Assembly (NCBI RefSeq): GCF_013409205.1
Contig: NZ_JACCAE010000001.1
Coordinates: 558,001-622,000 of the forward strand
Direction: 5' to 3'
DNA from: Janibacter cremeus
GTDB taxonomy: Bacteria; Actinomycetota; Actinomycetes; Actinomycetales; Dermatophilaceae
DNA: 64,000 bases
Shown: positions 55,531-64,000 of the stretch, piece by piece
Layout: the number at the start of each line of letters is the position of its first letter
Position numbering within the stretch: the first letter of the stretch is position 1
Made by a program: the position numbers and the translations under genes
The notes under the pieces: model-generated
Told to the model about the DNA's origin: nothing
The model's database searches: none
Seen by the model: the letters and a program-made list of their open reading frames with translations, nothing else

Positions 55531-56627
55531 CCACCAACAGCACCGCCACGACGACGACCGAGCAGACCCCCTTCGATCCTCTCCACGACCCGGCCGAGCG
55601 CGGCTTCGCCAGCGACAACTACGCCGGGGTCCACCCCGAGGTGCTCGCAGCGATCGTCGCGGCGAACGGCGGCCACCAGGTCGCCTACGGCGAGGACGTC
55701 TACACCGCGCACCTGAGGGAGGTGCTCTGCGACGTCTTCGGTCGCACGGTCGAGGTCTTCCCGGTCTTCAACGGCACCGGCGCCAACGTGCTGGCCCTCC
55801 AGGCGGCGACCCCGCGCTGGGCCTCCGTGCTCACCACGAGCAGCGCGCACATCCACGCCGACGAGGCCGCGGCCCCGGAGCGGATCGGTGGGTTGAAGGT
55901 CAACGTCATCGACACGCCGGACGGCAAGCTCACTCCCGAGCTCATCGAGGACTACCCGGCCCGCGAGGGGGACGAGCACTTCGCCCAGATCGGTGTCGTG
56001 TCGATCACCAACTCCACCGAGGTCGGCACGGTCTACTCCCCCGAGGAGATCCGCGCGATCGCCGACCTCGTGCACGAGCGCGGCTGGGTGCTGCACCTCG
56101 ACGGGTCGCGTCTGGCCAATGCCGCCGCGGCGCAGGGCGTCGGACTGCGCGAGCTGACCGGCGACGTCGGTGTCGACCTGCTCTCCCTCGGCGGGACGAA
56201 GGGCGGCGCGATGCTCGCCGAGGCGGTCGTCGTGCTCTCGCCCGAGCGGGTTGCCGGCCTGACCTACCTGCGCAAGCAGTCGATGCAGCTGGCCAGCAAG
56301 ATGCGCTTCGTCTCGGCCCAGCTGCTCGCGCTCTTCGAGGGTGACCTGTGGCGCCGCAACGCCGAGCACGCCAATGCGATGGCCCGCCGACTGTCCGAGG
56401 CGGTCGCCGACATCGACGGCGTGCGCCTGGTCACGAAGGTCGAGGCCAACGCGGTCTTCCCGATCCTGCCGCGGCTGGCCAGCGAGCGGCTGATGGAGCG
56501 CTTCCGCTTCTACTTCTGGGACGAGATCACCGGTCAGGTGCGTTGGATGTGCGCCTGGGACACCACCGAGGCCGATGTCGAGGCGTTCGCGCAGGCTGTC
56601 CGCGAGGAGCTCGCCCAGCCGCGATGA
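55527..56627 (+). CDS. Low-specificity L-threonine aldolase-like PLP enzyme
   Basis: This 366-residue fold-type I PLP enzyme has FASDNYAGVHPEVL, FPVFNGTGANVLAL, HADEAAAPE, HLDGSRLANAAAA and Schiff-base Lys225 in LGGTKGGAM, all typical of the threonine aldolase/beta-eliminating lyase family. GTG 55527 overlaps the DUF6421 stop (GTGA). It probably cleaves L-threonine or a related beta-hydroxy amino acid. Confidence 0.92.
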   Translation: MTTNSTATTTTEQTPFDPLHDPAERGFASDNYAGVHPEVLAAIVAANGGHQVAYGEDVYTAHLREVLCDVFGRTVEVFPVFNGTGANVLALQAATPRWASVLTTSSAHIHADEAAAPERIGGLKVNVIDTPDGKLTPELIEDYPAREGDEHFAQIGVVSITNSTEVGTVYSPEEIRAIADLVHERGWVLHLDGSRLANAAAAQGVGLRELTGDVGVDLLSLGGTKGGAMLAEAVVVLSPERVAGLTYLRKQSMQLASKMRFVSAQLLALFEGDLWRRNAEHANAMARRLSEAVADIDGVRLVTKVEANAVFPILPRLASERLMERFRFYFWDEITGQVRWMCAWDTTEADVEAFAQAVREELAQPR

Positions 56628-56708
56628 GCGGTGCGGACAGCGTGTGAACTCCCTCACCGAAGGCGTGTTGCACAGGAAGTTGTCAGGAAAATCAACTACA
56701 CCTGCAGG

Positions 56709-57704
56709 GTGACCTCGAGATCGCTGCGCTGGACGAGTGCCCCGGCTCTGGCCGGCGCGCTGGTCCTGTTGACCGTCCTCGCAGCCGGACCACTGCGGTC
56801 CCTCGACGCCGCGCTGCAGGGCTACTGGGCCAAGAGGTACACCCCGAACTGGTTCGGTTTCCTCGACTCCGTCCCCAACGCGGTCGCCGGCCAGGCGGTG
56901 TGCCTGCCCGTGCTGCTCGTCATCGCCGTCGTGCTGGCGCGCAAGTACCGCACCTGGCACCCGCTGGCCATCGTCGTCGCGGCCGAGGTCGCCTTCTACG
57001 TCGGTGTCGGTGGGATGAAGATCCTGCTCCAACGCACCTCACCCGCGGCCGGCGCCGGCCACTTCTGGGAAGGAGGCGTCTTCGCCCACGGGTGGTACGG
57101 CATCGCCTACCCCTCGGGCCACGCTGCCGAGGCGATCCTCTTCTACGGCGCCGCCGCGTACCTGCTGCGCACGTACGCCAACCCGGACATGCGTCTCCGC
57201 AAGCCCCTGGCCTTCCTGGTCGGCCTGATCACCGCCCAGTCCATCGTCGTGGCCTTCTACCTCGGCTTCCACTGGCCCACCGACCTGCTCGCCGGGATGC
57301 TCGCCGGCGCTCTGATGCTGCGGATCATCGTCGACGTCGACCGTCGGATCGCGGCCGGCACGCCGGTCCTCGGGTGGCAGCCACCGGCCGTGCGCACCGC
57401 CGTTCCGGCTCTGCCGGCACTGGCCCCGGCGCCGTCGCGCACCTCCGGTGCGGCCGTCCCGAGCGCTGCGAGCACGGCGTCGCCGCCAGCGCAGCCGTCA
57501 CCCGTCCCGGCCCTGGCCACGCTCCCCACGGTGAGCCAGAGCGCCAACGACCTGCCCCCGCTGCGACCGGTGGCGGTGCGGACCATGTCGGCTCGCCCCG
57601 GCCCGGTCAGCCCATGGCCCGGCCGGCGGGCGACCCCCTTCGCCCTGCGGGAGCACGTGCGCCACGCCCGGGTGCGGGAGCTGCAGACGACCGGCAAGGG
57701 CTGA
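56709..57704 (+). CDS. PAP2-family membrane phosphatase with Pro/Ala-rich tail
   Basis: This 331-residue protein has five or six membrane spans and the PAP2 motifs PSGHAAEA and GFHWPTDLLAG. The first motif reads KILLQRTSP, so the second Arg of the usual K-x6-R-P is replaced, and activity may be altered. The last about 110 residues are Pro/Ala/Ser-rich and probably cytoplasmic. I chose GTG 56709, which removes a long N-terminal extension without similarity. The substrate is unknown. Confidence 0.85.
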   Translation: MTSRSLRWTSAPALAGALVLLTVLAAGPLRSLDAALQGYWAKRYTPNWFGFLDSVPNAVAGQAVCLPVLLVIAVVLARKYRTWHPLAIVVAAEVAFYVGVGGMKILLQRTSPAAGAGHFWEGGVFAHGWYGIAYPSGHAAEAILFYGAAAYLLRTYANPDMRLRKPLAFLVGLITAQSIVVAFYLGFHWPTDLLAGMLAGALMLRIIVDVDRRIAAGTPVLGWQPPAVRTAVPALPALAPAPSRTSGAAVPSAASTASPPAQPSPVPALATLPTVSQSANDLPPLRPVAVRTMSARPGPVSPWPGRRATPFALREHVRHARVRELQTTGKG

Positions 57705-57739
57705 GCCCCGCCTCCCCGGGAGGGAAGGAACGGGGCTCA
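57702..57739. terminator. Terminator hairpin between PAP2 and patD genes
   Basis: TGAGCCCCG (57702-57710) and CGGGGCTCA (57731-57739) are perfect arms, with a nested CCTCCC/GGGAGG pair. It lies between convergent genes and its first bases are the PAP2 stop codon. Confidence 0.8.
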
Positions 57740-57759
57740 GGACCGCGAGGGCAGCCACC

Positions 57760-59217
57760 TCAAGAGTCGAGGCTGGCCATCACGTGCTTGATGCGCGTGT
57801 ACTCCTCGAAGCCGTACATCGACAGGTCCTTGCCGTGGCCGGACTTCTTGAAGCCACCGTGCGGCATCTCGGCGACGAGCGGGATGTGGCAGTTGATCCA
57901 CACGCACCCGAAGTCCAGACGACGACTCATCCGCATCGCGCGGCCGAAGTCCTTCGTCCAGACGCTGGAGGCGAGGCCGTAGTCGACGCCGTTGGCCCAG
58001 GCAGCGGCCTGGTCCTCGTCGGAGAACTTCTGCACCGTGATGACCGGGCCGAAGATCTCGTTCTGGATCGCCTCGTCGTCCTGCTGCAGGCCGGAGACGA
58101 CGGCGGGTGAGAGGTAGAAACCATCCCCCATCTCCTCCAGGCGGGTGCCACCGACGGCCAGGTTCGCGTGGTCCGGGAGGCGCTCGAGGAAGCCGGTGAC
58201 CGTGGCCAGCTGGTTGGAGTTGTTGACCGGACCCAGCAGCGCGTCCTCGTCGTCCGGGAAGCCGACCTTCGCCTCGTTGCGCGCGTACTCGGACAGGGCT
58301 GCCACGAAGTCGTCGTGGATGCCCGGGGCAGCCAGCACCCGCGTGGCCGAGGTGCAGTCCTGGCCGGCGTTGAAGTAGCCCGCCTCGCCGATGCCGTTCA
58401 CGGCCGCCTCGATGTCGGCGTCGTCGAAGACCACGACGGGCGCCTTGCCACCGAGCTCGAGATGGGCCCGCTTGAGGTCCTTCGCCGCCGAGGCGGCGAC
58501 CTCGATCCCGGCCCGGATCGATCCGGTGATCGCCACGAGCTGGGGGCTCGCGTGCTCGACGACCAGGCGCCCGGTGTCGCGGTTGCCGGCGACGACGTTG
58601 AAGGTGCCCTCCGGGAGGAACTCACTGGCGATCTCGGCCAGGAGCAGGGTCGCCTCCGGAGTGGTGTCGCTCGGCTTGAGGACGATGGTGTTTCCGGCCG
58701 CCAGAGCGGGGGCGATCTTCCAGATGGCCATCATCATCGGGTAGTTCCACGGCGTGACCTGACCGACGACGCCGATCGGCTCACGACGCACCCAGCTCTC
58801 GAATCCCTTCATGTACTCGCCGGCCGACTTGCCCTCGAGCACCCGGGCGGCACCGGCGAAGAACCGCAGGTGGTCGAGCATCATCGGCATGTCCTCGCTG
58901 AGGGTCAGCGCGACGGGCTTGCCGGTGTTCTTCGCCTCGAGACGCGCCAGCTCCCCGGAACGGGCCTCGAGGGCGTCCGCGAACTTCAGCAGAGCCATCT
59001 GTCGCTCCGCCGGCGTCGTCGCCCCCCAGGTCCCGAACGCCGTCGAGGCCGCCGCATAGGCACGGTCGACGTCTCCGGCGGTGCTGGCCGGGGACGAGCC
59101 CACGGCCTTGCCCGTCGACGGGTCGACGAGCTCGAAGTGCTCGTCCGCGAGGGACTCGACGTAGTCACCCCCGACGAAGTTGCGCAGTGTGCGGATGTCC
59201 TGGGTGGTGTCGGTCAC
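57760..59217 (-). CDS. patD: Gamma-aminobutyraldehyde dehydrogenase-like
   Basis: This 485-residue aldehyde dehydrogenase has [35 protein letters not shown] and [11 protein letters not shown] with catalytic Cys288; the C-terminal [23 protein letters not shown] is typical of PatD/betaine-aldehyde dehydrogenases. GTG 59217 has AAGGAG upstream. It is divergent from an Lrp regulator and an aminotransferase, which supports conversion of 4-aminobutanal to GABA. Confidence 0.9.
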   Translation of the reverse strand: MTDTTQDIRTLRNFVGGDYVESLADEHFELVDPSTGKAVGSSPASTAGDVDRAYAAASTAFGTWGATTPAERQMALLKFADALEARSGELARLEAKNTGKPVALTLSEDMPMMLDHLRFFAGAARVLEGKSAGEYMKGFESWVRREPIGVVGQVTPWNYPMMMAIWKIAPALAAGNTIVLKPSDTTPEATLLLAEIASEFLPEGTFNVVAGNRDTGRLVVEHASPQLVAITGSIRAGIEVAASAAKDLKRAHLELGGKAPVVVFDDADIEAAVNGIGEAGYFNAGQDCTSATRVLAAPGIHDDFVAALSEYARNEAKVGFPDDEDALLGPVNNSNQLATVTGFLERLPDHANLAVGGTRLEEMGDGFYLSPAVVSGLQQDDEAIQNEIFGPVITVQKFSDEDQAAAWANGVDYGLASSVWTKDFGRAMRMSRRLDFGCVWINCHIPLVAEMPHGGFKKSGHGKDLSMYGFEEYTRIKHVMASLDS

Positions 59218-59271
59218 GGGGGCCACTCCTTGTGGGTTGGGGCCGGTGGGCACGTCGATGATGTGATTCGC

Positions 59272-59301
59272 ACCATATCCCCGCCCCACCGTTCGTGTCA
59301 C
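59272..59301 (-). promoter_or_regulatory. Promoter of patD
   Basis: On the minus strand GTGACA (59301-59296) and TATGGT (59277-59272) are separated by 18 bp. Transcription would start near 59265, leaving a leader of about 48 nt that carries the Shine-Dalgarno sequence. Confidence 0.55.
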
Positions 59302-59321
59302 GTACTGGATGGAGACTGATT

Positions 59322-59397
59322 TCGACGGATACCGGACATGGAAACGCAGCCGATCGACGGATACCGCAGTGCAAAGGCTTGCATTCAACGGGTACCG
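59322..59397. promoter_or_regulatory. Three helically phased 13-bp direct repeats (probable Lrp operators)
   Basis: TCGACGGATACCG occurs at 59322-59334 and 59354-59366, and the variant TCAACGGGTACCG at 59385-59397. Start-to-start distances are 32 and 31 bp, about three helical turns, so all lie on one face. They sit between patD and lrp; the third fills the spacer between the lrp -35 and -10 boxes. Confidence 0.8.
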
Positions 59398-59408
59398 AAG
59401 AGCATGAT
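59379..59408 (+). promoter_or_regulatory. Promoter of lrp (leaderless)
   Basis: TTGCAT (59379-59384) and CATGAT (59403-59408) are 18 bp apart, and CATGAT lies 6 nt before ATG 59415. The operator in the spacer should make it repressible. Confidence 0.65.
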
Positions 59409-59414
59409 GGCTCC

Positions 59415-59873
59415 ATGGCCAGCCGTGTGAAGCTCGACGGGGTGAGCAAGCAGATCATCGAGCACCTGCAGCAGGACGGCCGGCGCGCCTATGCGGAGAT
59501 CGCCCGGGCGGTCGACCTCTCCGAGGCTGCCGTCCGGCAACGGGTACAGCGACTCGTCGACACCGGCTTCATGCAGATCGTCGCCGTCACCGATCCGCTC
59601 CAGGTCGGCTTCACGCGGCAGGCGATGATCGGGCTGAGCGTCGAGGGGGACCTCTCCCCCGTCGGAGACGCCCTGGCCGCGATGGACGAGGTCTCCTACG
59701 TCGTGACCACGGCGGGCAGCTTCGACCTGCTGGCCGAGGTCGTCTGCGAGGACGACGAGCACCTGCTGACCCTGATCAACGACCGGATCCGCCGCCTGCC
59801 GGGCGTGCGCTCCACCGAGACCTTCATGTACCTCAAACTCAACAAGCAGCACTACAACTGGGGGACCAGATGA
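59415..59873 (+). CDS. Lrp/AsnC-family regulator of the putrescine/GABA module
   Basis: This 152-residue protein has the Lrp HTH ([34 protein letters not shown]) and the RAM effector domain with [16 protein letters not shown]. It overlaps the aminotransferase gene (ATGA at 59870-59873) and is divergent from patD. It most likely binds the three repeats at 59322-59397, repressing itself and controlling patD in response to an amine or amino acid. The exact effector is unknown. Confidence 0.93.
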   Translation: MASRVKLDGVSKQIIEHLQQDGRRAYAEIARAVDLSEAAVRQRVQRLVDTGFMQIVAVTDPLQVGFTRQAMIGLSVEGDLSPVGDALAAMDEVSYVVTTAGSFDLLAEVVCEDDEHLLTLINDRIRRLPGVRSTETFMYLKLNKQHYNWGTR

Positions 59874-61261
59874 GCAACCCGTCCACGACCAGCCTCGGCA
59901 CCAGCATGCAGGACGCCGCCCGCGACCACCTGTGGATGCACTTCACGCGCCACGGTGACTTCGAGGACGGCAGCCACATCCCGACCATCGTCCGTGGTGA
60001 GGGCCACACGATCTGGGACGACACCGGCAAGGAGTACATCGACGGGCTGTCCGGGCTCTTCGTCGTCCAGGTCGGCCACGGCCGGACGGAGCTGGCCGAG
60101 GCCGCCGCCAAGCAGGCCGAGCAGCTCGCCTTCTTCCCGCTGTGGTCCTTCGCCCACCCGGCCGCCATCGAGCTGGCCGAGCGACTGGCCGTCGGGGCCC
60201 CCGGCGACCTCAACCGCGTCTTCTTCACCAGCGGTGGCGGCGAGGCCGTGGAGTCCGCGTGGAAGCTGGCCAAGCAGTACTTCAAGCTCACCGGCAAGCC
60301 GCACAAGCACAAGGTCATCTCCCGCGCCGTCGCGTACCACGGCACCCCGCAGGGCGCGCTGTCCATCACGGGTCTGCCGCCGCTGAAGGCCGACTTCGAG
60401 CCGCTCGTGCCCGGTGCGCACAAGGTGCCCAACACCAACATCTACCGGGCGGCCGAGGAGCTGCGCGAGGACCCGAAGGCCTTCGGCCGGTGGGCCGCCG
60501 ACCGCATCGCCGAGGCCATCGAGTTCGAGGGCCCCGACACCGTTGCTGCGGTCTTCCTCGAGCCGGTGCAGAACGCGGGCGGCTGCTTCCCGCCGCCCCC
60601 CGGCTACTTCGAGCGCGTGCGCGAGATCTGCGACGAGTACGACGTGCTGCTCGTCGCCGACGAGGTCATCTGCGCTTTCGGCCGGATCGGGTCGATGTTC
60701 GCCTCGACCGATTTCGGCTTCACTCCCGACATCATCACCTGCGCGAAGGGGATGACCTCCGGCTACTCCCCGCTCGGCGCGATGATCGCCAGCGACCGGC
60801 TCTTCGAGCCGTACAAGAAGGGCACCAACACCTTCCTGCACGGCTACACCTTCGGTGGCCACCCGGTCAGCGCCGCGGTCGGCCTGGCCAACCTGGACAT
60901 CTTCGAGCGCGAGGGTCTCAACGACCACGTGAAGGAGAACGCACCGGCCTTCCGCAGGACCCTGGAGAAGCTGCTCGACCTGCCGATCGTCGGCGACGTG
61001 CGCGGCGAGGGGTACTTCTACGGGATCGAGCTGGTCAAGGACAAGGTGACCCGGGAGACCTTCACCGACGCGGAGGCCGAGTCGCTGCTGCGTGGGCACA
61101 TCGACAAGGGGCTCTTCGACGCCGGCCTGTACTGCCGTGCCGACGACCGCGGGGACCCGGTCATCCAGCTCGCGCCGCCGCTGACCATCGGGCCGGCCGA
61201 GTTCGACGACATCGAGCAGCGGCTGCGCTCGGTGCTCTCGGAGGCCAGCAAGCACATCTGA
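59870..61261 (+). CDS. Class III aminotransferase, putrescine/polyamine:pyruvate type
   Basis: This 463-residue omega-aminotransferase has the fold-type I layout with GLFVVQVGHGR, FFTSGGGEAVESAWKLA, AYHG, LLVADEVICAFGRIGSM (PLP Asp) and Schiff-base Lys293 in CAKGMTSGYSPLGAM. It resembles SpuC-like polyamine:pyruvate aminotransferases. With PatD and GabD it could take putrescine to succinate, though a GABA transaminase is not seen and this enzyme may act twice. The substrate is inferred from context. Confidence 0.88.
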   Translation: MSNPSTTSLGTSMQDAARDHLWMHFTRHGDFEDGSHIPTIVRGEGHTIWDDTGKEYIDGLSGLFVVQVGHGRTELAEAAAKQAEQLAFFPLWSFAHPAAIELAERLAVGAPGDLNRVFFTSGGGEAVESAWKLAKQYFKLTGKPHKHKVISRAVAYHGTPQGALSITGLPPLKADFEPLVPGAHKVPNTNIYRAAEELREDPKAFGRWAADRIAEAIEFEGPDTVAAVFLEPVQNAGGCFPPPPGYFERVREICDEYDVLLVADEVICAFGRIGSMFASTDFGFTPDIITCAKGMTSGYSPLGAMIASDRLFEPYKKGTNTFLHGYTFGGHPVSAAVGLANLDIFEREGLNDHVKENAPAFRRTLEKLLDLPIVGDVRGEGYFYGIELVKDKVTRETFTDAEAESLLRGHIDKGLFDAGLYCRADDRGDPVIQLAPPLTIGPAEFDDIEQRLRSVLSEASKHI

Positions 61262-61290
61262 GCCTCTTCGCCCTCCCCCTTCGCCCGCCC

Positions 61291-61336
61291 GGTCGATGTA
61301 ATCCTGCGCGCCCTGGTGCGCGGGAATACATCGACC
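61291..61336. terminator. Long hairpin after the aminotransferase gene
   Basis: Arms 61291-61310 and 61317-61336 pair over about 20 bp with an A-A mismatch, a G-T wobble and an unpaired base at the loop; the loop is about 6 nt (CCCTGG). No T-run follows. A GC-rich terminator is the simplest reading; the outer GGTCGATGTA arms could also be a protein-binding dyad. Confidence 0.65.
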
Positions 61337-61373
61337 CACTGCCGGGAGACGGCGGGTCGAAGGGAGCGATGGC

Positions 61374-61385
61374 TAGGTTGGGCAG
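61374..61385 (+). promoter_or_regulatory. Leaderless promoter of the LOG-family gene
   Basis: TAGGTT (61374-61379) lies 6 nt before ATG 61386 with no good Shine-Dalgarno sequence. Confidence 0.55.
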
Positions 61386-62555
61386 ATGAGCAACAGGGAG
61401 ACGCGCACCCATCCCGCGCACGACCCGACCCATCCCGGCCGGCGGCACCCGGCCTACCGGGAGGTCCACGACGCCGAAACCTTGCGGACGCTGGCCGAGC
61501 AGGAAGCACCCCTGGGTGGATGGCGGGTGCAGGGCCTCGACCTGGCCCCACACGCCGAGCACCTCTCGCAGGCGGACGTGCGCGGCCTGGTCGTCCTGGG
61601 CGGCGAGGTCCCCGAGGAGCTCGCCCGCAGCCTGGTCGCCCGGGGTGCGGTGCTCATCCCCCGGGACCCGGCCTGCCCGGTCGATCCCTTCCGCGCGCGG
61701 CTGTACTCCCCCTTCGAGCTCTACCGGGGGCTGACCGAGAGCGGGTACGCCGCGACGGCGGACGCCCACGCCTACACCTGGAGCCGCGACAAGCGCACCC
61801 AGCACGACGCCTACGCCACGCTCCTGCGCGCCCTGCACGACGACGCCATGCAGGACGCGCTCGTCGAGGCCCTGCACGGTCGCGACGTGGTCGGGGTCAT
61901 GGGAGGTCACGCCCTCACCCGTGGCTCCGGCGCCTATGCCGACGCCGCCGAGCTGGGTCACACCCTCGCGCAGGCCGGTCGGGTCGTGCTCACCGGCGGT
62001 GGTCCCGGCGCGATGGAGGCGGCCAACCTCGGCGCCCTCGCCCCGTCGCCCGAGGCCCTGGCCGGTGCACTCGACGAGCTGTCCGCGGTCCCGGGCTTCA
62101 CCCCCTCGATCGAGGACTGGGCCGTGCTCGCGATGCAGGTGCGGGACGGGCTCGGGGTCGACCACTCGGGGATCCGCAGCATCGGCATCCCGACGTGGTT
62201 CTACGGCCACGAGCCGCCCAACGTCTTCTGCAACGGGATCGCCAAGTACTTCTCCAACCCCCTGCGTGAGGACATCCTGCTCTCCCAGAGCAGCGGCGGC
62301 CTAGTGGTCCTGCCCGGAGCAGCCGGGACGGTCCAGGAGATCTTCCAGGCGAGCACTCCCCTGTACTACGCCGACGAGGACGAGCCGCTCCCGCCGCTGG
62401 TGCTCGTCGGGCGGGAGCACTGGACGCGGACGCTGCCGGTGTGGCCGGCGCTGCAGGCGCTGGGAGCCGACCGGCCGCTCGGCGACGCCCTGCATCTCGT
62501 CGACAGGCCCGAGGAGGCCGCCGAGATCGTCCTGGGCCGACTCCATGCGTCGTGA
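61386..62555 (+). CDS. LOG-family Rossmann protein (nucleotide-processing type)
   Basis: This 389-residue protein has the LOG/lysine-decarboxylase-like fold: GVMGGHALTRGS, VVLTGGGPGAMEAANLGA and LPGAAGTVQEIFQ, a variant of the PGGxGTxxE motif. An N-terminal domain of about 150 residues precedes it. Small LOG proteins hydrolyse cytokinin-type nucleotides, whereas the longer type is less well studied. The reaction here is not assigned. Confidence 0.85.
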   Translation: MSNRETRTHPAHDPTHPGRRHPAYREVHDAETLRTLAEQEAPLGGWRVQGLDLAPHAEHLSQADVRGLVVLGGEVPEELARSLVARGAVLIPRDPACPVDPFRARLYSPFELYRGLTESGYAATADAHAYTWSRDKRTQHDAYATLLRALHDDAMQDALVEALHGRDVVGVMGGHALTRGSGAYADAAELGHTLAQAGRVVLTGGGPGAMEAANLGALAPSPEALAGALDELSAVPGFTPSIEDWAVLAMQVRDGLGVDHSGIRSIGIPTWFYGHEPPNVFCNGIAKYFSNPLREDILLSQSSGGLVVLPGAAGTVQEIFQASTPLYYADEDEPLPPLVLVGREHWTRTLPVWPALQALGADRPLGDALHLVDRPEEAAEIVLGRLHAS

Positions 62556-62575
62556 CCTGTCGCCGCCCGGATGGA

Positions 62576-62616
62576 GGTGGACTCGCCGACGATTCCTCGG
62601 CGAGTTGACGTCCACC
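62576..62616. terminator. Bidirectional hairpin between LOG and purU genes
   Basis: ACTCGCCG (62581-62588) and CGGCGAGT (62598-62605) are perfect arms with a 9-base loop; GGTGG and CCACC add an outer pair across a small bulge. It lies between convergent genes. Confidence 0.75.
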
Positions 62617-62626
62617 CGCTCCGACG

Positions 62627-63502
62627 TCAGTCGAAGACGATCGTGCGGCGTCCCCGGAGGACGACGCGGCGCTCGACGTGCCAGCGCAGTGCCCGGGCGA
62701 AGGCCATCGCCTCCAGCTCCTGGCCGGTGCGGGCGAGCTGCTCCGGGCTCATCCGGTGGTCGACGCGGCGGAAGTCCTGCTCGATGATCGGCCCCTCGTC
62801 GAGGTCTGCCGTCACGTAGTGCGCGGTCGCGCCGATGACCTTCACGCCGCGGTCGTGCGCCTGGCTGTACGGACGCGCGCCCTTGAAGGAGGGCAGCAGC
62901 GAGTGGTGGATGTTGATGATCCGCCCCGGGAAGTCGGTGCACATCTCCTGCGAGAGCACCTGCATGTACCGGGCGAGCGCCACGGTCTCGACGCGCTCGG
63001 CCGCGATGATCTCGCGCAGCCGGGCCTCGGCTTGTGGCTTGGTCTCCTTGGTCACCGGGACGTGGTGGAAGGGGATGCCGTGCCACTCGACCTCCTCGCG
63101 GAAGTCCTCGTGGTTGGACACGACGGCCGGCACGACGACGTTGAGCTGGCCGGTGCGCACCCGGAAGAGCAGGTCGTTGAGCACGTGCCCCTGCTTGGAG
63201 ACCATGATCAGCAAACGGTGCGGCTCGTGCGGGTCGTGGACGTCGACATCGGCACCGAGCTGCTCGACGAGTCCGGCGCGAGCGGCCTCGAGCGTCTGGG
63301 GATCGATCGGCTCGTCCCCGCCGAGGTGCATCCGCAGGTGGAACTCCCCCGTCGAGGGATCACCGAACTGCTGGCTGTCGATGATGTTCAGGTCGAGACC
63401 GACCATCGCCCCCGTCACCGCGTGGACGATGCCGCGCCGGTCGGGGCCGGAGAGGGTCAGCACGGCCTCGCGGCCGAGGCCGCTCGGGACGGGAACGCTC
63501 AC
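62627..63502 (-). CDS. purU: Formyltetrahydrofolate deformylase PurU
   Basis: This 291-residue enzyme releases formate from 10-formyl-THF. It has an N-terminal ACT domain ([19 protein letters not shown]) and a formyltransferase-type domain with [37 protein letters not shown] and the C-terminal [20 protein letters not shown] 63502 overlaps the rlmN stop (GTGA). Confidence 0.95.
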   Translation of the reverse strand: MSVPVPSGLGREAVLTLSGPDRRGIVHAVTGAMVGLDLNIIDSQQFGDPSTGEFHLRMHLGGDEPIDPQTLEAARAGLVEQLGADVDVHDPHEPHRLLIMVSKQGHVLNDLLFRVRTGQLNVVVPAVVSNHEDFREEVEWHGIPFHHVPVTKETKPQAEARLREIIAAERVETVALARYMQVLSQEMCTDFPGRIINIHHSLLPSFKGARPYSQAHDRGVKVIGATAHYVTADLDEGPIIEQDFRRVDHRMSPEQLARTGQELEAMAFARALRWHVERRVVLRGRRTIVFD

Positions 63503-64000
63503 GAGCTCGTCGCCGCCAACTGCCCGCAGGCCCCGTCGATGTCGCTGCCACGCGTGTCGCGGACGGTCGTCGGGATCCCGGCCGCGCGCAGGCGCTCGAC
63601 GAACTGCTGCTCCACGCCGGGGCGGGAGGCGGTCCACTTCGAGCCCGGCGTCGGGTTGAGCGGGATCGGGTTGATGTGCACCCAGCCCTTGCCACGGGCG
63701 AGCAGCTTCTTGGCGAGCAGGTCCGCGCGCCACGCTTGGTCGTTGATGTCCTTGATCATCGCGTACTCGATGCTCACCCGTCGTCCCGTCGCCAGGTAGT
63801 ACCGGTGGGCGGAGTCGATCGCCTCGTCCACCTTGAACCGGGTGTTGATCGGCACCAGCTCGTCGCGCAACTCGTCGTCGGGTGCGTGCAGCGACAGCGC
63901 GAGCGTGACCGGGATGCCCTCCTGGGTGAGCTTGTCGATGCCGGTGACCAGGCCGACGGAGGACATCGTGATCCCCCGGGCGCTCATCCCCAGGCCCTCG
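63499..64000 (-). CDS. rlmN: 23S rRNA (adenine2503-C2)-methyltransferase RlmN, 3' part
   Basis: The frame enters from the right edge ([18 protein letters not shown]). Visible are the radical-SAM core segments [31 protein letters not shown] and the C-terminal [15 protein letters not shown] and [11 protein letters not shown] with the conserved Cys of the methyl-transfer step. The CxxxCxxC cluster lies outside the window. RlmN usually lies near dxr in actinobacteria; here about 13 kb of other genes separate them. Confidence 0.95.
   Translation of the reverse strand, partial: EGLGMSARGITMSSVGLVTGIDKLTQEGIPVTLALSLHAPDDELRDELVPINTRFKVDEAIDSAHRYYLATGRRVSIEYAMIKDINDQAWRADLLAKKLLARGKGWVHINPIPLNPTPGSKWTASRPGVEQQFVERLRAAGIPTTVRDTRGSDIDGACGQLAATSS

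Overview
This window reads as a high-GC Gram-positive chromosome, most likely an actinobacterium of the Micrococcales (Intrasporangiaceae-like; the family is inferred, not proven). Support: the rimP-nusA-ylxR-infB and dxr-rseP-ispG-GNAT-proS gene orders, an Rv2466c-like DsbA protein, a ChlI/ChlD-type partner for CobN, strong GTG start use, and many leaderless starts in which a TAnnnT -10 box lies 6-8 nt before ATG/GTG. Only protein-coding genes, riboswitches and repeats were seen; I saw no rRNA, tRNA or CRISPR array.

Layout. 1-0.65 kb: the 5' part of an IS30-type transposase running off the left edge. 0.7-5.7 kb: translation/transcription block rimP-nusA-ylxR-infB (minus). 5.8-10.5 kb: lipoprotein, small-molecule kinase, GlsB-like membrane protein, thioredoxin-domain YyaL protein, histidine phosphatase. 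10.5-36 kb: an apparently complete oxygen-dependent cobalamin locus in several units: cobQ-cobF; cobN-bluB/cobT (minus, cobalamin riboswitch); cobG-cobH-cobIJ; cobL-cobM (minus); and chlID-cobO-cobBC-cobA-cobV-cobU-cobD (plus, second cobalamin riboswitch), with cobK convergent at the end. Almost every junction inside these units is an ATGA/GTGA/TGATG overlap. Four proteins are fusions (BluB-CobT, CobI-CobJ, CobB-CobC, ChlI-ChlD). The two riboswitches place the chelatase subunits CobN and ChlID, which sit in different transcripts, under the same ligand.

36-50.6 kb: M50 protease, HAD-proS, a LysR regulator divergent from an EamA exporter gene broken by one in-frame TGA, a poxB-doxX-sirtuin operon, an alcohol dehydrogenase, and the isoprenoid/site-2-protease block thioesterase-dxr-rseP-ispG followed by a GNAT gene. 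50.6-63.5 kb: accessory genes lying between dxr and rlmN: a ZIP-transporter remnant with a large palindromic repeat, a gabD-RNase-barstar operon, a DUF6421-type fusion protein with threonine aldolase, a PAP2 protein, and a putrescine/GABA module (PatD divergent from an Lrp regulator and aminotransferase, with three helically phased operators between them). The right edge holds purU and the 3' part of rlmN.

The least ordinary signals are in the DNA. An intergenic repeat family occurs four times; one copy sits in-frame in cobG and another forms the linker of the CobI-CobJ fusion. A different inverted-repeat segment forms the linker of CobB-CobC. A short word (CCCCTTCG/CGAAGGGG) occurs about 50 times, several times as perfect inverted pairs inside genes. 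The second riboswitch shows a legible sequestor/anti-sequestor switch next to the Shine-Dalgarno sequence.
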